Positions 26,662-35,861 of a DNA stretch of 64,000 nt are shown one piece after another. Origin of the DNA: CAYNKA01 sp964397655 (GTDB lineage: Bacteria > Spirochaetota > Spirochaetia > DTKZ01); assembly GCA_964397655.1 (NCBI GenBank), contig CAYNKA010000015.1, positions 21,115 through 85,114 of the forward strand, given 5' to 3'. The notes beneath the pieces are model-generated. The model ran no database searches, had not been told where the DNA came from, and worked only from the letters and a program-made list of their open reading frames with translations. The position numbers and the translations under genes are program-made. Numbering within the stretch: the stretch's first letter is position 1; every line of letters starts with the position of its first letter.

Positions 26662-28182
26662 TCACCGTTGATCAGTTTTCCAACGCAGTCCAATCTGGAA
26701 CGACAGATTGTATTTGTTGTCGCCGGTCCAGTTGTGGTTGAACGTATAGGATAGCGTATGTTTGAAATAAACGTCGAAGAAATTCGCGGAAGTCAGACTG
26801 ACAAAAGTTTCCATATTGCACTGAAGATAGTAGTGTCGATAGTAGTAACTGTCGGCGACCGCGAACGAATAGAAAAAGTCGTTATCGTAGGCTATCCGTT
26901 CGAATCCCAACCCGACCTCCCCCCAGGAGGAACGATAGCGCAGTCCGAGATACTGGGAGTTCGATCCCGTTCCTATGGCTGCTCCGAGCACCTGACCGTC
27001 GTTCGTGTAACCGCCGGGGATGACGTAGTGCCTGTACCAGGGGCCGGTCGGACGGATGTTCGTCCCTCTGGTATTCCCGAAGTCCGCCATCTCCATGTTG
27101 AGGATCAATCTCCCGTCGTCCAGAGCGAAGCTTTTCGTCAAACCGGCGACGTAAGCCTGAGAATGATCGGGTTGCATCAAGAAATCCTGGATGTCCATGG
27201 AATGATCGTTCCGGGCCCATTCGAGATAGAGGTCGAGGCCCGCATCCTTGAATACCCAGTCGAAGGTGAGGGAGAGGACCTGATCGACGTCGTCGTCTCC
27301 GGTCGCCGAGTCGAAGGAACGACGGAACTGCTTGAAAAGGCCGTCGGAAAAGAACTGGAAGAACTTGAATCCGTTCATCGTGTTCCACGGCGAGAGAAAA
27401 TACCGGTTGAAGCCGAGGGTGAGCCCGGGAACGAAACTCGGCGAATACGCGATCGTTCCGCCGGTGTAGAGCTTGAAGTCGTTCGACGAATCATCGTCGA
27501 AGTAATCGGACTCCCGGAGCCGGCCCCAGAGGAAGCGGAACTCGAAGGAACCGATTCCCGTGGCCAGCGGGACCTGGGTTCCGATGTCGAAATGGGGAAA
27601 ACCGTCGGCGTTCGTGCTCAAGATCGCGGCGTTCCGAATGCCCGGCCCGATCCAGATGTTCTCCGTGGAAAAACCCGCGATGAAACCCTTCCAGACGAGC
27701 CTGACGTTCGTCTGCCCCCACGACCAGTCCCGGTAGGGACCGCCGCCGAAACGCTGAGGCCGGTCCAAACCGAACCAGTAATCCTTCGTTTCGTCCGTGC
27801 CAGGTACGACGGCGAACCCGGTGTTCTGGGCGCCCCAAATTTCCGGTACAAAGGAAACGTACAGGACGTCCGAGCCGTATTCGAATCCCGCCGAAAGGCG
27901 TCCGTTCGCGCCCCTGCCCTGCCAGATGGCTCCGTCGTTTCCGCCGAGGGGATGGGCGGAGTTGAAGGAGGCGAAAATCTCCGGCTCGTAAAGCCTGAAG
28001 CCGTCTAGAGAATTTCCGCCGTTTCGGCTCGAAAAGGCTTGGAACACCGGAACGGCATCGGAGCCAGCCTCGGCTTTCGCGAGTTTTTCACCGGTCATTT
28101 CGAGCTGCCAGAAGGCCATATCCTGGGCTCCAAGAGAAAGGACCGAAAACAAGAAAAAGGGTATCAGCAGTATGTTCCTCAT
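26662..28182 (-). CDS. Wzi-like outer-membrane barrel, second copy
   Basis: 506 residues with signal peptide MRNILLIPFFLFSVLSLGAQ (cleavage after Ala18-Gln). Many amphipathic aromatic strands and a helical N-terminal part match the capsule-assembly/Wzi family. It is followed after two bases by the PglK-like transporter upstream in the transcript and four bases before the sulfatase-fold gene. Not closely similar to the 5.9-kb barrel by eye, so it probably handles another glycan. Confidence 0.72.
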   Translation of the reverse strand: MRNILLIPFFLFSVLSLGAQDMAFWQLEMTGEKLAKAEAGSDAVPVFQAFSSRNGGNSLDGFRLYEPEIFASFNSAHPLGGNDGAIWQGRGANGRLSAGFEYGSDVLYVSFVPEIWGAQNTGFAVVPGTDETKDYWFGLDRPQRFGGGPYRDWSWGQTNVRLVWKGFIAGFSTENIWIGPGIRNAAILSTNADGFPHFDIGTQVPLATGIGSFEFRFLWGRLRESDYFDDDSSNDFKLYTGGTIAYSPSFVPGLTLGFNRYFLSPWNTMNGFKFFQFFSDGLFKQFRRSFDSATGDDDVDQVLSLTFDWVFKDAGLDLYLEWARNDHSMDIQDFLMQPDHSQAYVAGLTKSFALDDGRLILNMEMADFGNTRGTNIRPTGPWYRHYVIPGGYTNDGQVLGAAIGTGSNSQYLGLRYRSSWGEVGLGFERIAYDNDFFYSFAVADSYYYRHYYLQCNMETFVSLTSANFFDVYFKHTLSYTFNHNWTGDNKYNLSFQIGLRWKTDQR

Positions 28183-28184
28183 CC

Positions 28185-29975
28185 CTATCCCTTGGCCATC
28201 TGCCTGAAGTATTCATTGCGCTCGAAAAGCTCTTCGAACGTTCCGGAATCGACGATCCTTCCCTTCTCGAGGAGATGGATCGCATCGCACTCCTTCACCG
28301 TCGTGAGGCGATGCGCGATCATGACGAGAGTCTTCTTGTGCGCCATCGCCTGGATAGCCTCCATGATGACGTTTTCGGTCCTTCCGTCGAGCGCGCTCGT
28401 AGCCTCATCCAGGATGAGAACGGAAGGATCGTGATACAGGGCGCGGGCGATCCCGATCCTCTGCCTCTGACCGCCGCTCAGCCTGATGCCTCTCTCCCCT
28501 ACGATCGTTGCATAGCCCTCGGGAAGGTCCTTCGTGATGAAGCCGTGGATGTTTGCCATGACGGCCGCCCGCTCGACCGCCGCGCGGTCTATCTCGCCTT
28601 CGGGGATCCCGAAGGCGATGTTCTTCATGATCGTGTCGTCGCTGAGATAGATCGTCTGGGGGACGTAGCCGAGGTTGTTCTGCCAGCTCCGGAGATTCTC
28701 CGGAGTCAGCGCCGTCCCGTCGATGTATATCGTTCCGCTTTCCGGCGAGAGCAGGCCGAGAATGATGTCGACGAGCGTCGTCTTCCCGCAGCCGGTCGCT
28801 CCCACGAATCCGACCGAGGTGTTGCAGCGAATCGTGATGTCGATGTCCTTCAACACCGGATCCGCCGTGTTCGGATAGGAGAAATTCATGGACTCGATCC
28901 TGATGGAGGACGCGAAAGGCATCTTCGCGGAATTCTCCTCGATCGACTTTTCCGGCTCGCCGACGTCGTAGAGATGGCGATGAAGCAGCTCGATGACGGA
29001 GATATGCGACTTGATCTTGACCGAACCGCGAAAGACGAACTGGAGGGACGGCATGAGCCTGTAGGCCGCGAAAGCGTAGAGCCCGACCAGAGGAACGATC
29101 TGCTGAAAGTCGCCCTTGAAGAGTATGAGGTACAGAATGATGAAGAGAATGCTGCAGAAGGCGACGGTCTCGAGGGCGTACTTCGGCAGGTCCGCGATTA
29201 TGTCGCTCATCGTCGTGTGAAGAGCGAATTTCCTGGAAGGATCCTCGAAATTGTCGACGAACACGCGCTCCTTGCCCAGGAGCTTCACGTCCTTTATCCC
29301 TCCCATCGCCTCGGAAACGATCTTGTACCTGACGCCGTTGAGCTTGAGCCGCTCCCGTCCGATCCTCTCGAGCTTCTTCCTCGCGACCATGTAGATCGCG
29401 GCATAGATCGAACTGATGATGGTCGCCATGGAAACCGCAAGGAGCGGATCCACCGCGATGAGAAGCCCGATGATGAACAGGGAAATCACCGCCCTCGACA
29501 GCATTTCGAGACCGGGGATCAGCACGTTGTTGACGAGTGTCCAGACCTCGCTCAGGATGTTCTTCGCGAGGTCGGCGCTGTTCTGATTCAGGAAGAACAG
29601 GTAAGGCTGGTTCAGATACCGCCTCAGCAGGGCCTTGGAGATGAAATGCTGCCTGAACGCCGCGAAGCGTTTGATGGCGTAGTCTACGAGGGCTCGGGAT
29701 CCGTTGCTCACGATCAGCAGAACTACGACTCCTATCCCGAAGGCGAAGAGAAAATCCACGGTATTTTCGAAACCGAAGTAGGCATAGACCCAGTGGAGGT
29801 ATTTGTTCGTCCGGATGACGTCGGGATTGGAAGCGAGCGTGATGAAAGGCATGATCGATCCGATGCCGATCACCTCCCACATGCCCGTGAAGAGGATTCC
29901 GAAAAATACGAAGACGAGTTTCTTCCTGTCCTTCGGAGACAGGATCTCGATAAGCATCTTTAAGTATCTGATCAC
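28185..29975 (-). CDS. ABC transporter, fused permease-ATPase (PglK/MsbA-type flippase)
   Basis: 596 residues. Six membrane helices in residues 1-330, then an ATPase domain with Walker A FVGATGCGKTTLVD, Q-loop, signature RLSGGQRQRIGIARAL, Walker B SVLILDEATSALD and the H-loop histidine in IAHRL. Half-transporter acting as a dimer; closest in feel to PglK, which flips lipid-linked oligosaccharides. Start read as GTG 29975 with GGAG upstream; ATG 29957 is an alternative. Provides a second export route besides the Wzx-type flippase at 49.6 kb. Confidence 0.88.
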   Translation of the reverse strand: MIRYLKMLIEILSPKDRKKLVFVFFGILFTGMWEVIGIGSIMPFITLASNPDVIRTNKYLHWVYAYFGFENTVDFLFAFGIGVVVLLIVSNGSRALVDYAIKRFAAFRQHFISKALLRRYLNQPYLFFLNQNSADLAKNILSEVWTLVNNVLIPGLEMLSRAVISLFIIGLLIAVDPLLAVSMATIISSIYAAIYMVARKKLERIGRERLKLNGVRYKIVSEAMGGIKDVKLLGKERVFVDNFEDPSRKFALHTTMSDIIADLPKYALETVAFCSILFIILYLILFKGDFQQIVPLVGLYAFAAYRLMPSLQFVFRGSVKIKSHISVIELLHRHLYDVGEPEKSIEENSAKMPFASSIRIESMNFSYPNTADPVLKDIDITIRCNTSVGFVGATGCGKTTLVDIILGLLSPESGTIYIDGTALTPENLRSWQNNLGYVPQTIYLSDDTIMKNIAFGIPEGEIDRAAVERAAVMANIHGFITKDLPEGYATIVGERGIRLSGGQRQRIGIARALYHDPSVLILDEATSALDGRTENVIMEAIQAMAHKKTLVMIAHRLTTVKECDAIHLLEKGRIVDSGTFEELFERNEYFRQMAKG

Positions 29976-30011
29976 CTTGCCGAACTCCTCCGAATAACGC
30001 GCCGCGTTCCT

Positions 30012-30737
30012 CTACAGTCTCGGATAGATCCTTTCGCGCGCGCGGGCGAGATGGTTTTCGTCGTCGATTTCCGCCCACGCGAGGTCGTCGATGAGCCTGC
30101 AGGGGATGGGATAGGTTTTCGCCGTCTCGGTGAGACCCGCCTCGTACTCCACCTTGAGACTGCGGGCGAAGAGCCGTTCGGCGTTCACGCAGTATTCCCG
30201 ATACAACCGGCCGGAAATCTTGCTTATCCCGACGAGTTCGCCCCCTATTTCGCCCCCGAGCGCGGAACGGTCCTTCGACATGGCTACGAGGCAGCCGTTC
30301 TTCGTTTCCACGTACACCTCGTCCCCGGAATCGGTGCGGCCGGAAAGGAGAATCACGTCCGGGGCCGCCTCGTCCAAGGCGACTCGAAGCGCCCTGGCCT
30401 CGTAGATGAGGTCCGATTCGAGGAGGAGGAAACCTTCCCCCGGCCGGAGCCACGAGCGGGCGACGAAGAGCGAATAGCCGCTCCCCGATTCCGCATACAC
30501 GTCGTTCCGCACGGTTTCCACGAAGCCCGCGGAGCGCTCGGCCAGGGCGTCGTACATCTCCGAAAGATGCCCCGTGACGAGGACGACCCTCTCGATCCCC
30601 GCAGCCTTCAGTTTGTCCAGGGATTCCTCGATGATGGTCTTCCTTCCGATGCGGAGGAATCCTTTCGGCGCTTCCCGGCCCAACGCCTTGAGCCGCGTGC
30701 CCATGCCCGCGGCGAGAATCACGGCTGTCGTCGTCAT
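30012..30737 (-). CDS. Sugar-/choline-phosphate nucleotidyltransferase-like protein (LicC/PntC-type)
   Basis: 241 residues. Nucleotide loop AVILAAGMGTRLKALG, then APKGFLRIGRKTIIEESL, the metal site in LLLESDLIYEARAL, and a C-terminal IDDLAWAEIDDENHLARARE, the layout of LicC-type cytidylyltransferases. Likely makes a CDP- or CMP-activated head group; AEP, choline-P or another alcohol-P are possible. It is separate from the cytidylyltransferase domain fused to PepM. ATG 30737 is favoured because AAAGG sits six bases upstream; ATG 30755 is also in frame. Confidence 0.75.
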   Translation of the reverse strand: MTTTAVILAAGMGTRLKALGREAPKGFLRIGRKTIIEESLDKLKAAGIERVVLVTGHLSEMYDALAERSAGFVETVRNDVYAESGSGYSLFVARSWLRPGEGFLLLESDLIYEARALRVALDEAAPDVILLSGRTDSGDEVYVETKNGCLVAMSKDRSALGGEIGGELVGISKISGRLYREYCVNAERLFARSLKVEYEAGLTETAKTYPIPCRLIDDLAWAEIDDENHLARARERIYPRL

Positions 30738-30758
30738 TCGCTTCCTTTCAGCCATCGT

Positions 30759-31829
30759 TCATCGGCTTTTGTAATTCACGTCCAACCAGCGAGTGTACTC
30801 GCCGCTTCGGATTCTATCGGTCCACGGACGGTTGTTCAAATACCAATCGACGGTCCGGGAAAGCCCCTCGTCGAAGGTCACGCTCTGCCTCCACGATAGC
30901 TCTTTCTTTATCTTGTCGCAATTGATGGCGTACCGCCTGTCGTGTCCCGGCCTGTCCTTTACGTACGTGATGAGCCCTTCGTAATCCTCGAGCCTCTTCC
31001 CTGTCCGTTCCGCCATCAGTTCAGCGACCTTGCGGATGAGGCGGATATTCTCCCATTCGTTCTCCCCGCCTATGTTGTAGGATTCTCCTATCTTTCCGTT
31101 CTTCATGACCGTCCAGATCGCGGAGGCATGGTCCTCGACGTAAAGCCAATCCCGGATGTTTTTGCCGTCGCCGTAAACGGGGAGGGGTTTTCCTTCCAGC
31201 ATGTTGAGGATCATGAGAGGAATCAGCTTTTCCGGAAACTGATAGGGTCCGTAGTTGTTCGAGCAGTTGCTGAGGGTGATCGGGAGGCCGTAACTATGGC
31301 AGAAGGCCCTCACCAGATGATCGCTTCCCGCCTTGCTCGCCGAGTAGGGATTCATGGGGTTGTACGGGGTGTTCTCGTAAAAAAATCCCTTGTCGTCGAG
31401 CGAACCGAAAACCTCGTCGGTGCTGACATGATGGAAAAGGGCTTCCTCCTTTCCTTTCCACAAATTTCTGATGATCGTCAGCAACACCGTGGTCCCGAAC
31501 ACGTTGGTCTGGACGAAGGCCTCGGGACCGTACAAGGAACGGTCGACGTGCGATTCCGCGGCGAAATGGACCACCGAATCGATATCGTAGGTCGTGAAGA
31601 GTTTTTCCATCCTCTCGCGATCGCAGATGTTCACATGTTCGAAGAAATAGCGTTTCCCGCCGAACTCTTCACGGATGTCGAAAAGCCTATCCATGTCCCC
31701 TGCGTAGGTGAGCATGTCGACGTTGACGATTCTTCCGGAAAAATCCGGTTGTTTCAGGAGACATCGAATGAAATTGGAGCCGATGAATCCGGCGCCGCCG
31801 GTCACGAGTGTGCTCTTAAACGATCTCAT
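30759..31829 (-). CDS. rfbB: dTDP-glucose 4,6-dehydratase
   Basis: 356 residues, extended SDR. TGGAGFIGSNFIRCLL, FAAESHVDRSLYGPE, STDEVFGSL (Thr-Asp-Glu catalytic set) and YSASKAGSDHLVRAF. Converts dTDP-glucose to dTDP-4-keto-6-deoxyglucose, second step to dTDP-L-rhamnose. It starts directly after the rfbD stop with no gap. The intermediate could also feed amino-sugar synthesis. Confidence 0.95.
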   Translation of the reverse strand: MRSFKSTLVTGGAGFIGSNFIRCLLKQPDFSGRIVNVDMLTYAGDMDRLFDIREEFGGKRYFFEHVNICDRERMEKLFTTYDIDSVVHFAAESHVDRSLYGPEAFVQTNVFGTTVLLTIIRNLWKGKEEALFHHVSTDEVFGSLDDKGFFYENTPYNPMNPYSASKAGSDHLVRAFCHSYGLPITLSNCSNNYGPYQFPEKLIPLMILNMLEGKPLPVYGDGKNIRDWLYVEDHASAIWTVMKNGKIGESYNIGGENEWENIRLIRKVAELMAERTGKRLEDYEGLITYVKDRPGHDRRYAINCDKIKKELSWRQSVTFDEGLSRTVDWYLNNRPWTDRIRSGEYTRWLDVNYKSR

Positions 31830-32720
31830 TCATGGTACCCGATTCCCCGGACGGCAACCGCCGTTCAGGTCTTGTACGTAGAGGCGGAGACTATCCTTCC
31901 AATCAGCGATCGTGACGCCGAACACCCTTTTCGTCTTGTCTTTGCTGAGCACGGAATACATGGGCCGTCGCACGGCGGAAGGATATTGGTCTGTCGTCAA
32001 AGGATTAATCCTGATCTTCCTCTTCAACAACCCCGCATCGAAAGCCTCTTCCTGAATTCTGGCCGCGAATTCGAACCAGGTAGTCGATCCCTCTCCGGAA
32101 AAATGGTAGATCCCGAAATCGACGGACTTCGAAGCCAGGATGCGGAGAAACATGGCTGCCAAGTCCTTGGTCCAGGTCGGGGTTCCGCGTTGATCGGCGA
32201 CGACGCCGATCTCGTCACGTTCCGACATGAGTCGAAGCATGGTGTGGATGAAGTTGTTACCGTGCTTTCCGTAGAGCCAAGAGGTTCGCACGATGAAGTG
32301 CCGCCCGCATTCCCGCCTCACCGCTTCTTCCCCGCCGGCCTTCGATTTCCCGTAGACGCCGACCGGATTCACCGGGTCCGTCTCCTCGTACGGCCTGCTT
32401 CCCCTGCCGTCGAAAACGTAATCGGAGGAGACATGAATCAATCGGGCGCCAATCCGCTCGGCGAGCCTGGCCACGTTCCCGGCCCCCTTCGCGTTCACTC
32501 CTTCCGCGATGTCCTGTTCCTGCTCCGCCCTCTCCACGGCGGTATAGGCGGCGCAGTTCACGATGAAATCGATGCTTTGCTTCGAGGCCTTCGCTTCGAG
32601 AGCTTCGGGATCGCGGATATCCGTTTCCCTGCCGGATCCCATGAAGGGAAGTCCTTCGTCCAGCAGCGCGGCGCAGACTTCCGAACCCAGCATTCCTCCG
32701 TGTCCAATGACCCAGATCAT
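31830..32720 (-). CDS. rfbD: dTDP-4-dehydrorhamnose reductase
   Basis: 296 residues. NAD(P) motif GHGGMLGSEVCAAL, VNCAAYTAVERAEQE, HVSSDYVFDGRGS and YGKSKAGGEEAV. Final NADPH-dependent step to dTDP-L-rhamnose. ATG 32720 overlaps the rfbC stop as ATGA, so translation is probably coupled. Confidence 0.94.
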   Translation of the reverse strand: MIWVIGHGGMLGSEVCAALLDEGLPFMGSGRETDIRDPEALEAKASKQSIDFIVNCAAYTAVERAEQEQDIAEGVNAKGAGNVARLAERIGARLIHVSSDYVFDGRGSRPYEETDPVNPVGVYGKSKAGGEEAVRRECGRHFIVRTSWLYGKHGNNFIHTMLRLMSERDEIGVVADQRGTPTWTKDLAAMFLRILASKSVDFGIYHFSGEGSTTWFEFAARIQEEAFDAGLLKRKIRINPLTTDQYPSAVRRPMYSVLSKDKTKRVFGVTIADWKDSLRLYVQDLNGGCRPGNRVP

Positions 32721-33265
32721 GACCCACCTTTCAAGTCCCTGATGTAAGGCAGTTTGGCGTCCTTATCCGAAACGATGTAGTCTTCCTCGGGCCAGGAAAT
32801 CCCCAAATCGGGATCATTCCAACGGAAACCGGCTTCCAAGGACTTGTTGTATTCGGCCGAGCATTTGTAGAGCAGATCCGCTTCGTCGCTGATCGTGAGG
32901 AACCCGTGGGCGAACCCCGCGGGGACGAACAGCATCCTGCGGTTTTCCGCGGAAAGTTCGATCCCATACCATTGAAGATAAGTGCCGGAATCCTGACGAA
33001 TGTCCACGACGGCGTCCCATACGGCGCCTTTTATGACGCGAACGAGCTTCGCCTGGGCGAAAGGCCGGCGCTGATAATGAAGGCCCCGGAGCACTCCGCG
33101 ACAGGAACGCGAATGATTGTCCTGGACGAATCGCTCGGTGATCCCGGATTTGGCGAAGTCCGATTCCTTGTAATCTTCGACGAAGAATCCGCGTTCGTCG
33201 TAAAAAACTTTCGGTTCAATGAGCATTAAACCCGATAAAGGAAGTCGTGTAAAAGTAAAAGGCAT
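32717..33265 (-). CDS. rfbC: dTDP-4-dehydrorhamnose 3,5-epimerase
   Basis: 182-residue cupin enzyme of normal length. Marker segments KVFYDERGFFVEDY, FVQDNHSRSCRGVLRGLHYQ (catalytic His in RGLHYQ) and FVPAGFAHGFLTISD. Inverts C3 and C5 of the keto-sugar. Between rfbA (3-base gap) and rfbD (ATGA overlap). Confidence 0.95.
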   Translation of the reverse strand: MPFTFTRLPLSGLMLIEPKVFYDERGFFVEDYKESDFAKSGITERFVQDNHSRSCRGVLRGLHYQRRPFAQAKLVRVIKGAVWDAVVDIRQDSGTYLQWYGIELSAENRRMLFVPAGFAHGFLTISDEADLLYKCSAEYNKSLEAGFRWNDPDLGISWPEEDYIVSDKDAKLPYIRDLKGGS

Positions 33266-33268
33266 TAT

Positions 33269-34135
33269 TCAGTACTCCAAAATATTCAATAAATACTCTC
33301 CATAGCCGGATTTCACTAACGGCTCTGCAAGTTTTCTCAAACCGGCGGCATCAATGTAGCCCATACGATACGCGATTTCCTCAATACATGCAATTTTTAG
33401 TCCCTGCCGGTCCTCTATGGCCTTGACGAAAATCGAGGCGTCAACCAGTGAATCATGCGTTCCAGTATCCAACCATGCAAAACCGCGGCCCATGATCTCG
33501 ACATCGAGCTTACCACGGCGGAGATATTCCTTGTTCACGTCGGTAATCTCGTACTCGCCGCGGTTGGATGGTTTCAGAGACTCGGCGATGCCTACGACGT
33601 CACTGTCGTAGAAATAGAGGCCAACCACAGCATACTTCGACCGCGGCCGCTTCGGCTTCTCCTCGAGGGATAGGACCTTTCCAGATGCATTGAACTCCAC
33701 CACGCCGTACCGCTCAGGATCCCGAACGTAATAACCGAACACCGTGGCGCCTTCCTTGAGCCCGGCCGCCCTCACGAGCATCGTCCTGAGATCGTTGCCG
33801 TAGAAAATGTTGTCGCCCAGGACGAGGCACACAGTGTCGTTTCCGATGAATTTCTTCCCTATCACGAAGGCTTGGGCGAGGCCGTTCGGGACTTCCTGGA
33901 CAGTGTACCTAAGAGAAAGCCCGAACTGAGAACCGTCTCCGAGCAGTTCCCGAAACCTCGGCGTATCATGCGGAGTGGAAATTACGAGAATCTCCCGTAT
34001 GCCTGCGAGCATGAGTGTCGAAAGCGGATAATAGATCATCGGCTTGTCGTAAATAGGAAGCAGTTGCTTGCAGACTGCCTTGGTCGCAGGATACAGCCGC
34101 GTTCCGGACCCGCCGGCAAGTATTATACCTTTCAC
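33269..34135 (-). CDS. rfbA: Glucose-1-phosphate thymidylyltransferase
   Basis: 288 residues. Nucleotide loop LAGGSGTRLYPATKAVCKQL, then YDKPMIYYPLSTLML and LVLGDNIFYGNDL. First step of dTDP-rhamnose synthesis. Start is GTG 34135 with a very good Shine-Dalgarno (GAGGTG) upstream; a nearby ATG at 34140 is out of frame. The 78-base gap to the AEP transaminase is the largest in this stretch and might hold a promoter, though I see no convincing one. Confidence 0.95.
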   Translation of the reverse strand: MKGIILAGGSGTRLYPATKAVCKQLLPIYDKPMIYYPLSTLMLAGIREILVISTPHDTPRFRELLGDGSQFGLSLRYTVQEVPNGLAQAFVIGKKFIGNDTVCLVLGDNIFYGNDLRTMLVRAAGLKEGATVFGYYVRDPERYGVVEFNASGKVLSLEEKPKRPRSKYAVVGLYFYDSDVVGIAESLKPSNRGEYEITDVNKEYLRRGKLDVEIMGRGFAWLDTGTHDSLVDASIFVKAIEDRQGLKIACIEEIAYRMGYIDAAGLRKLAEPLVKSGYGEYLLNILEY

Positions 34136-34213
34136 GACATCACCTCACATTTTCTACAGGCGAGCCAATTCCCCAGAATAAAATCCTATCCCACTCACAC
34201 AATAATACATGCG

Positions 34214-35314
34214 TCATTTTCGGTTCAGATTTTTGAACACCGCCACGAGACGGTCCACGTCGGAATCCAGGATGTCCCCCATGTTCGCGATGCGGAATAT
34301 CGAATGATAGAGCCCGCCCTGGCCGGCGTAGATCACGAACCCTGCCGTCTTCAGCGCGTCGTGCACCTCCGCATAAGTCCTGCCCGCCGGCAGTTTGAAG
34401 GATGACAGCATCGAGCAGTAGGCCTCCTCGGGAAGAAAGGCCGGAAGCTCGAGGGAGGCGAGTTCCTTCCGTATCCGCACCGATATTTCCCTGTACCGCT
34501 TCCAGCGGGGCTTCCAACCGCCGGAGTCCTCGAGCTCTTTGAGCGCCTCCTGGAGCGCCACGCAGACGTGGGTCGCCTGGGTGAAGGGGGAGAAGCCCGA
34601 CTTCTGCTCCTTGTACATCTTGAACAGATCGAGATAGAGGGAAGAGGCCTGAGTTCTGCCGTTTTCGACGAGGTCCCTGCGGACGAGGACGAAGCAGATT
34701 CCCGGAACGCCGTGGATGCATTTGTTCGCCGTGGACGCGATGGCCGCGACGTTCCATTCCGCGAATTTTATCTCCTCGCCAGCGAAGCTCGATACCGTGT
34801 CCAGGAAGAGAAGTTTGCCGTACTTCCGGCAGAGGGCGCCGAGGGATTCCGCGTCGTTGAGCCTTCCCGTCGTCGTTTCGTTGTGGATGGCCGCGACGTG
34901 GGTGATCGCGGGATCGGTCTTCAGAACGCGCTCCGCCTCGGCGAGGTTCATGGGCTCGGGCCACTCGGAACGCACGAGCGCGAAGGGTTTTCCCTGAACC
35001 TCGAGCATGGACGCGATCCGTTCGCCGTACACGCCGTTCGCGATGACGAGGGTCTTGCCGTCCCTCGGAGCAAGGCTCTGGATGATGCTCTCGACGGCGC
35101 AGGTGCCCGAGCCCGTCATGAGCACGGCCTCGTAATCCTTCTCCGCCTCGGGGTAAACCCGGACGAGCCGCTTCTTGATGTCCAGGACGAGTTCCGCGAA
35201 TTCCGGCTCCCTGTGGCAGAGGTCTTCGCGCAAAAGCGAAGAGCGCACCCGCTCCGTGATCGTGACGGGACCGGGATTGAGGAGGATTGTAGGGCGCTTG
35301 ATCGGATGAGCCAT
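34214..35314 (-). CDS. phnW: 2-Aminoethylphosphonate transaminase-like (class V aminotransferase)
   Basis: 366 residues, PLP fold type I class V. LLNPGPVTITERVRSS and DLCHREPEFAEL are the PhnW opening; GSGTCAVESIIQS binds the PLP phosphate; LDTVSSFAGEEI holds the Asp, and TANKCIHGVPG the PLP lysine. Works here most likely in the biosynthetic direction: phosphonoacetaldehyde plus an amino donor gives 2-aminoethylphosphonate. GGAAAGGAAA precedes ATG 35314. Completes the PepM-Ppd pathway upstream. Confidence 0.88.
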   Translation of the reverse strand: MAHPIKRPTILLNPGPVTITERVRSSLLREDLCHREPEFAELVLDIKKRLVRVYPEAEKDYEAVLMTGSGTCAVESIIQSLAPRDGKTLVIANGVYGERIASMLEVQGKPFALVRSEWPEPMNLAEAERVLKTDPAITHVAAIHNETTTGRLNDAESLGALCRKYGKLLFLDTVSSFAGEEIKFAEWNVAAIASTANKCIHGVPGICFVLVRRDLVENGRTQASSLYLDLFKMYKEQKSGFSPFTQATHVCVALQEALKELEDSGGWKPRWKRYREISVRIRKELASLELPAFLPEEAYCSMLSSFKLPAGRTYAEVHDALKTAGFVIYAGQGGLYHSIFRIANMGDILDSDVDRLVAVFKNLNRK

Positions 35315-35328
35315 GATTTTTTCCTTTC

Positions 35329-35787
35329 CTATTTTACGAGAGTTCGAAGTTTTCTCAGAAAGCTTCTATGACATTTCCCGAACATCGCCAGGACGGCGGG
35401 CAGCTTTCTCTGAATTTCCATGACTTTATTCGGTTTAATCCCGCTTTGGTATAAATTCCTGAAGACATGCCGAAAGGACCGCAATTCATCGATATCCTCG
35501 GCGGTCTCCTCATCGAGGAGAGCAGGTCTTATACCTTCAATCGTCAGTGTCATCCTTCGTATCAAGTCCTTGTGCCAAGAGTCGGCAAGGATTTGATTCT
35601 CGAAGGTTTTAGCCACGCGCAGGAAATAGTTCTCCATAAGGCAATAGATATTGTGGATCGTGTAACCGAGCGCGGGAAGAAAGTCCTTCGCACGTGCCGC
35701 GCGTCGGATGATACGTCGTCTTTCCAAAGCGGCCCGTTTGCGAAGCACTTCCCGATAAGGGAGGGGATCGAAAGGTTCCTTTTTCAT
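35329..35787 (-). CDS. HepT-like (HEPN) protein
   Basis: 152 residues, all helical, strongly basic at both ends. The middle, HKDLIRRMTLTIEGIRPALL then DELRSFRHVFRNLYQ, matches the HepT-like ribonuclease-toxin family (PF20797-type HEPN), whose members usually pair with a MNT nucleotidyltransferase antitoxin. No MNT gene is adjacent. The usual R-x-H catalytic area is present as FRHVFRN. GGAAGG precedes ATG 35787. It interrupts the phosphonate operon between ppd and the transaminase, with a 74-base gap upstream and 14 bases downstream. Confidence 0.65.
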   Translation of the reverse strand: MKKEPFDPLPYREVLRKRAALERRRIIRRAARAKDFLPALGYTIHNIYCLMENYFLRVAKTFENQILADSWHKDLIRRMTLTIEGIRPALLDEETAEDIDELRSFRHVFRNLYQSGIKPNKVMEIQRKLPAVLAMFGKCHRSFLRKLRTLVK

Positions 35788-35861
35788 ATCCGGCCTTCCT
35801 TCATACCAAGCCCCATTCGACCGAATGAATCAAGCCCGGATTCGAGACGGCCGCTTTCGGC

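Noticed and set aside
34136..34213. A promoter in front of rfbA
   Set aside because: TATTAT-like hexamers occur in this AT-rich gap, but none has a matching -35 box at proper spacing; read-through from pepM remains possible.
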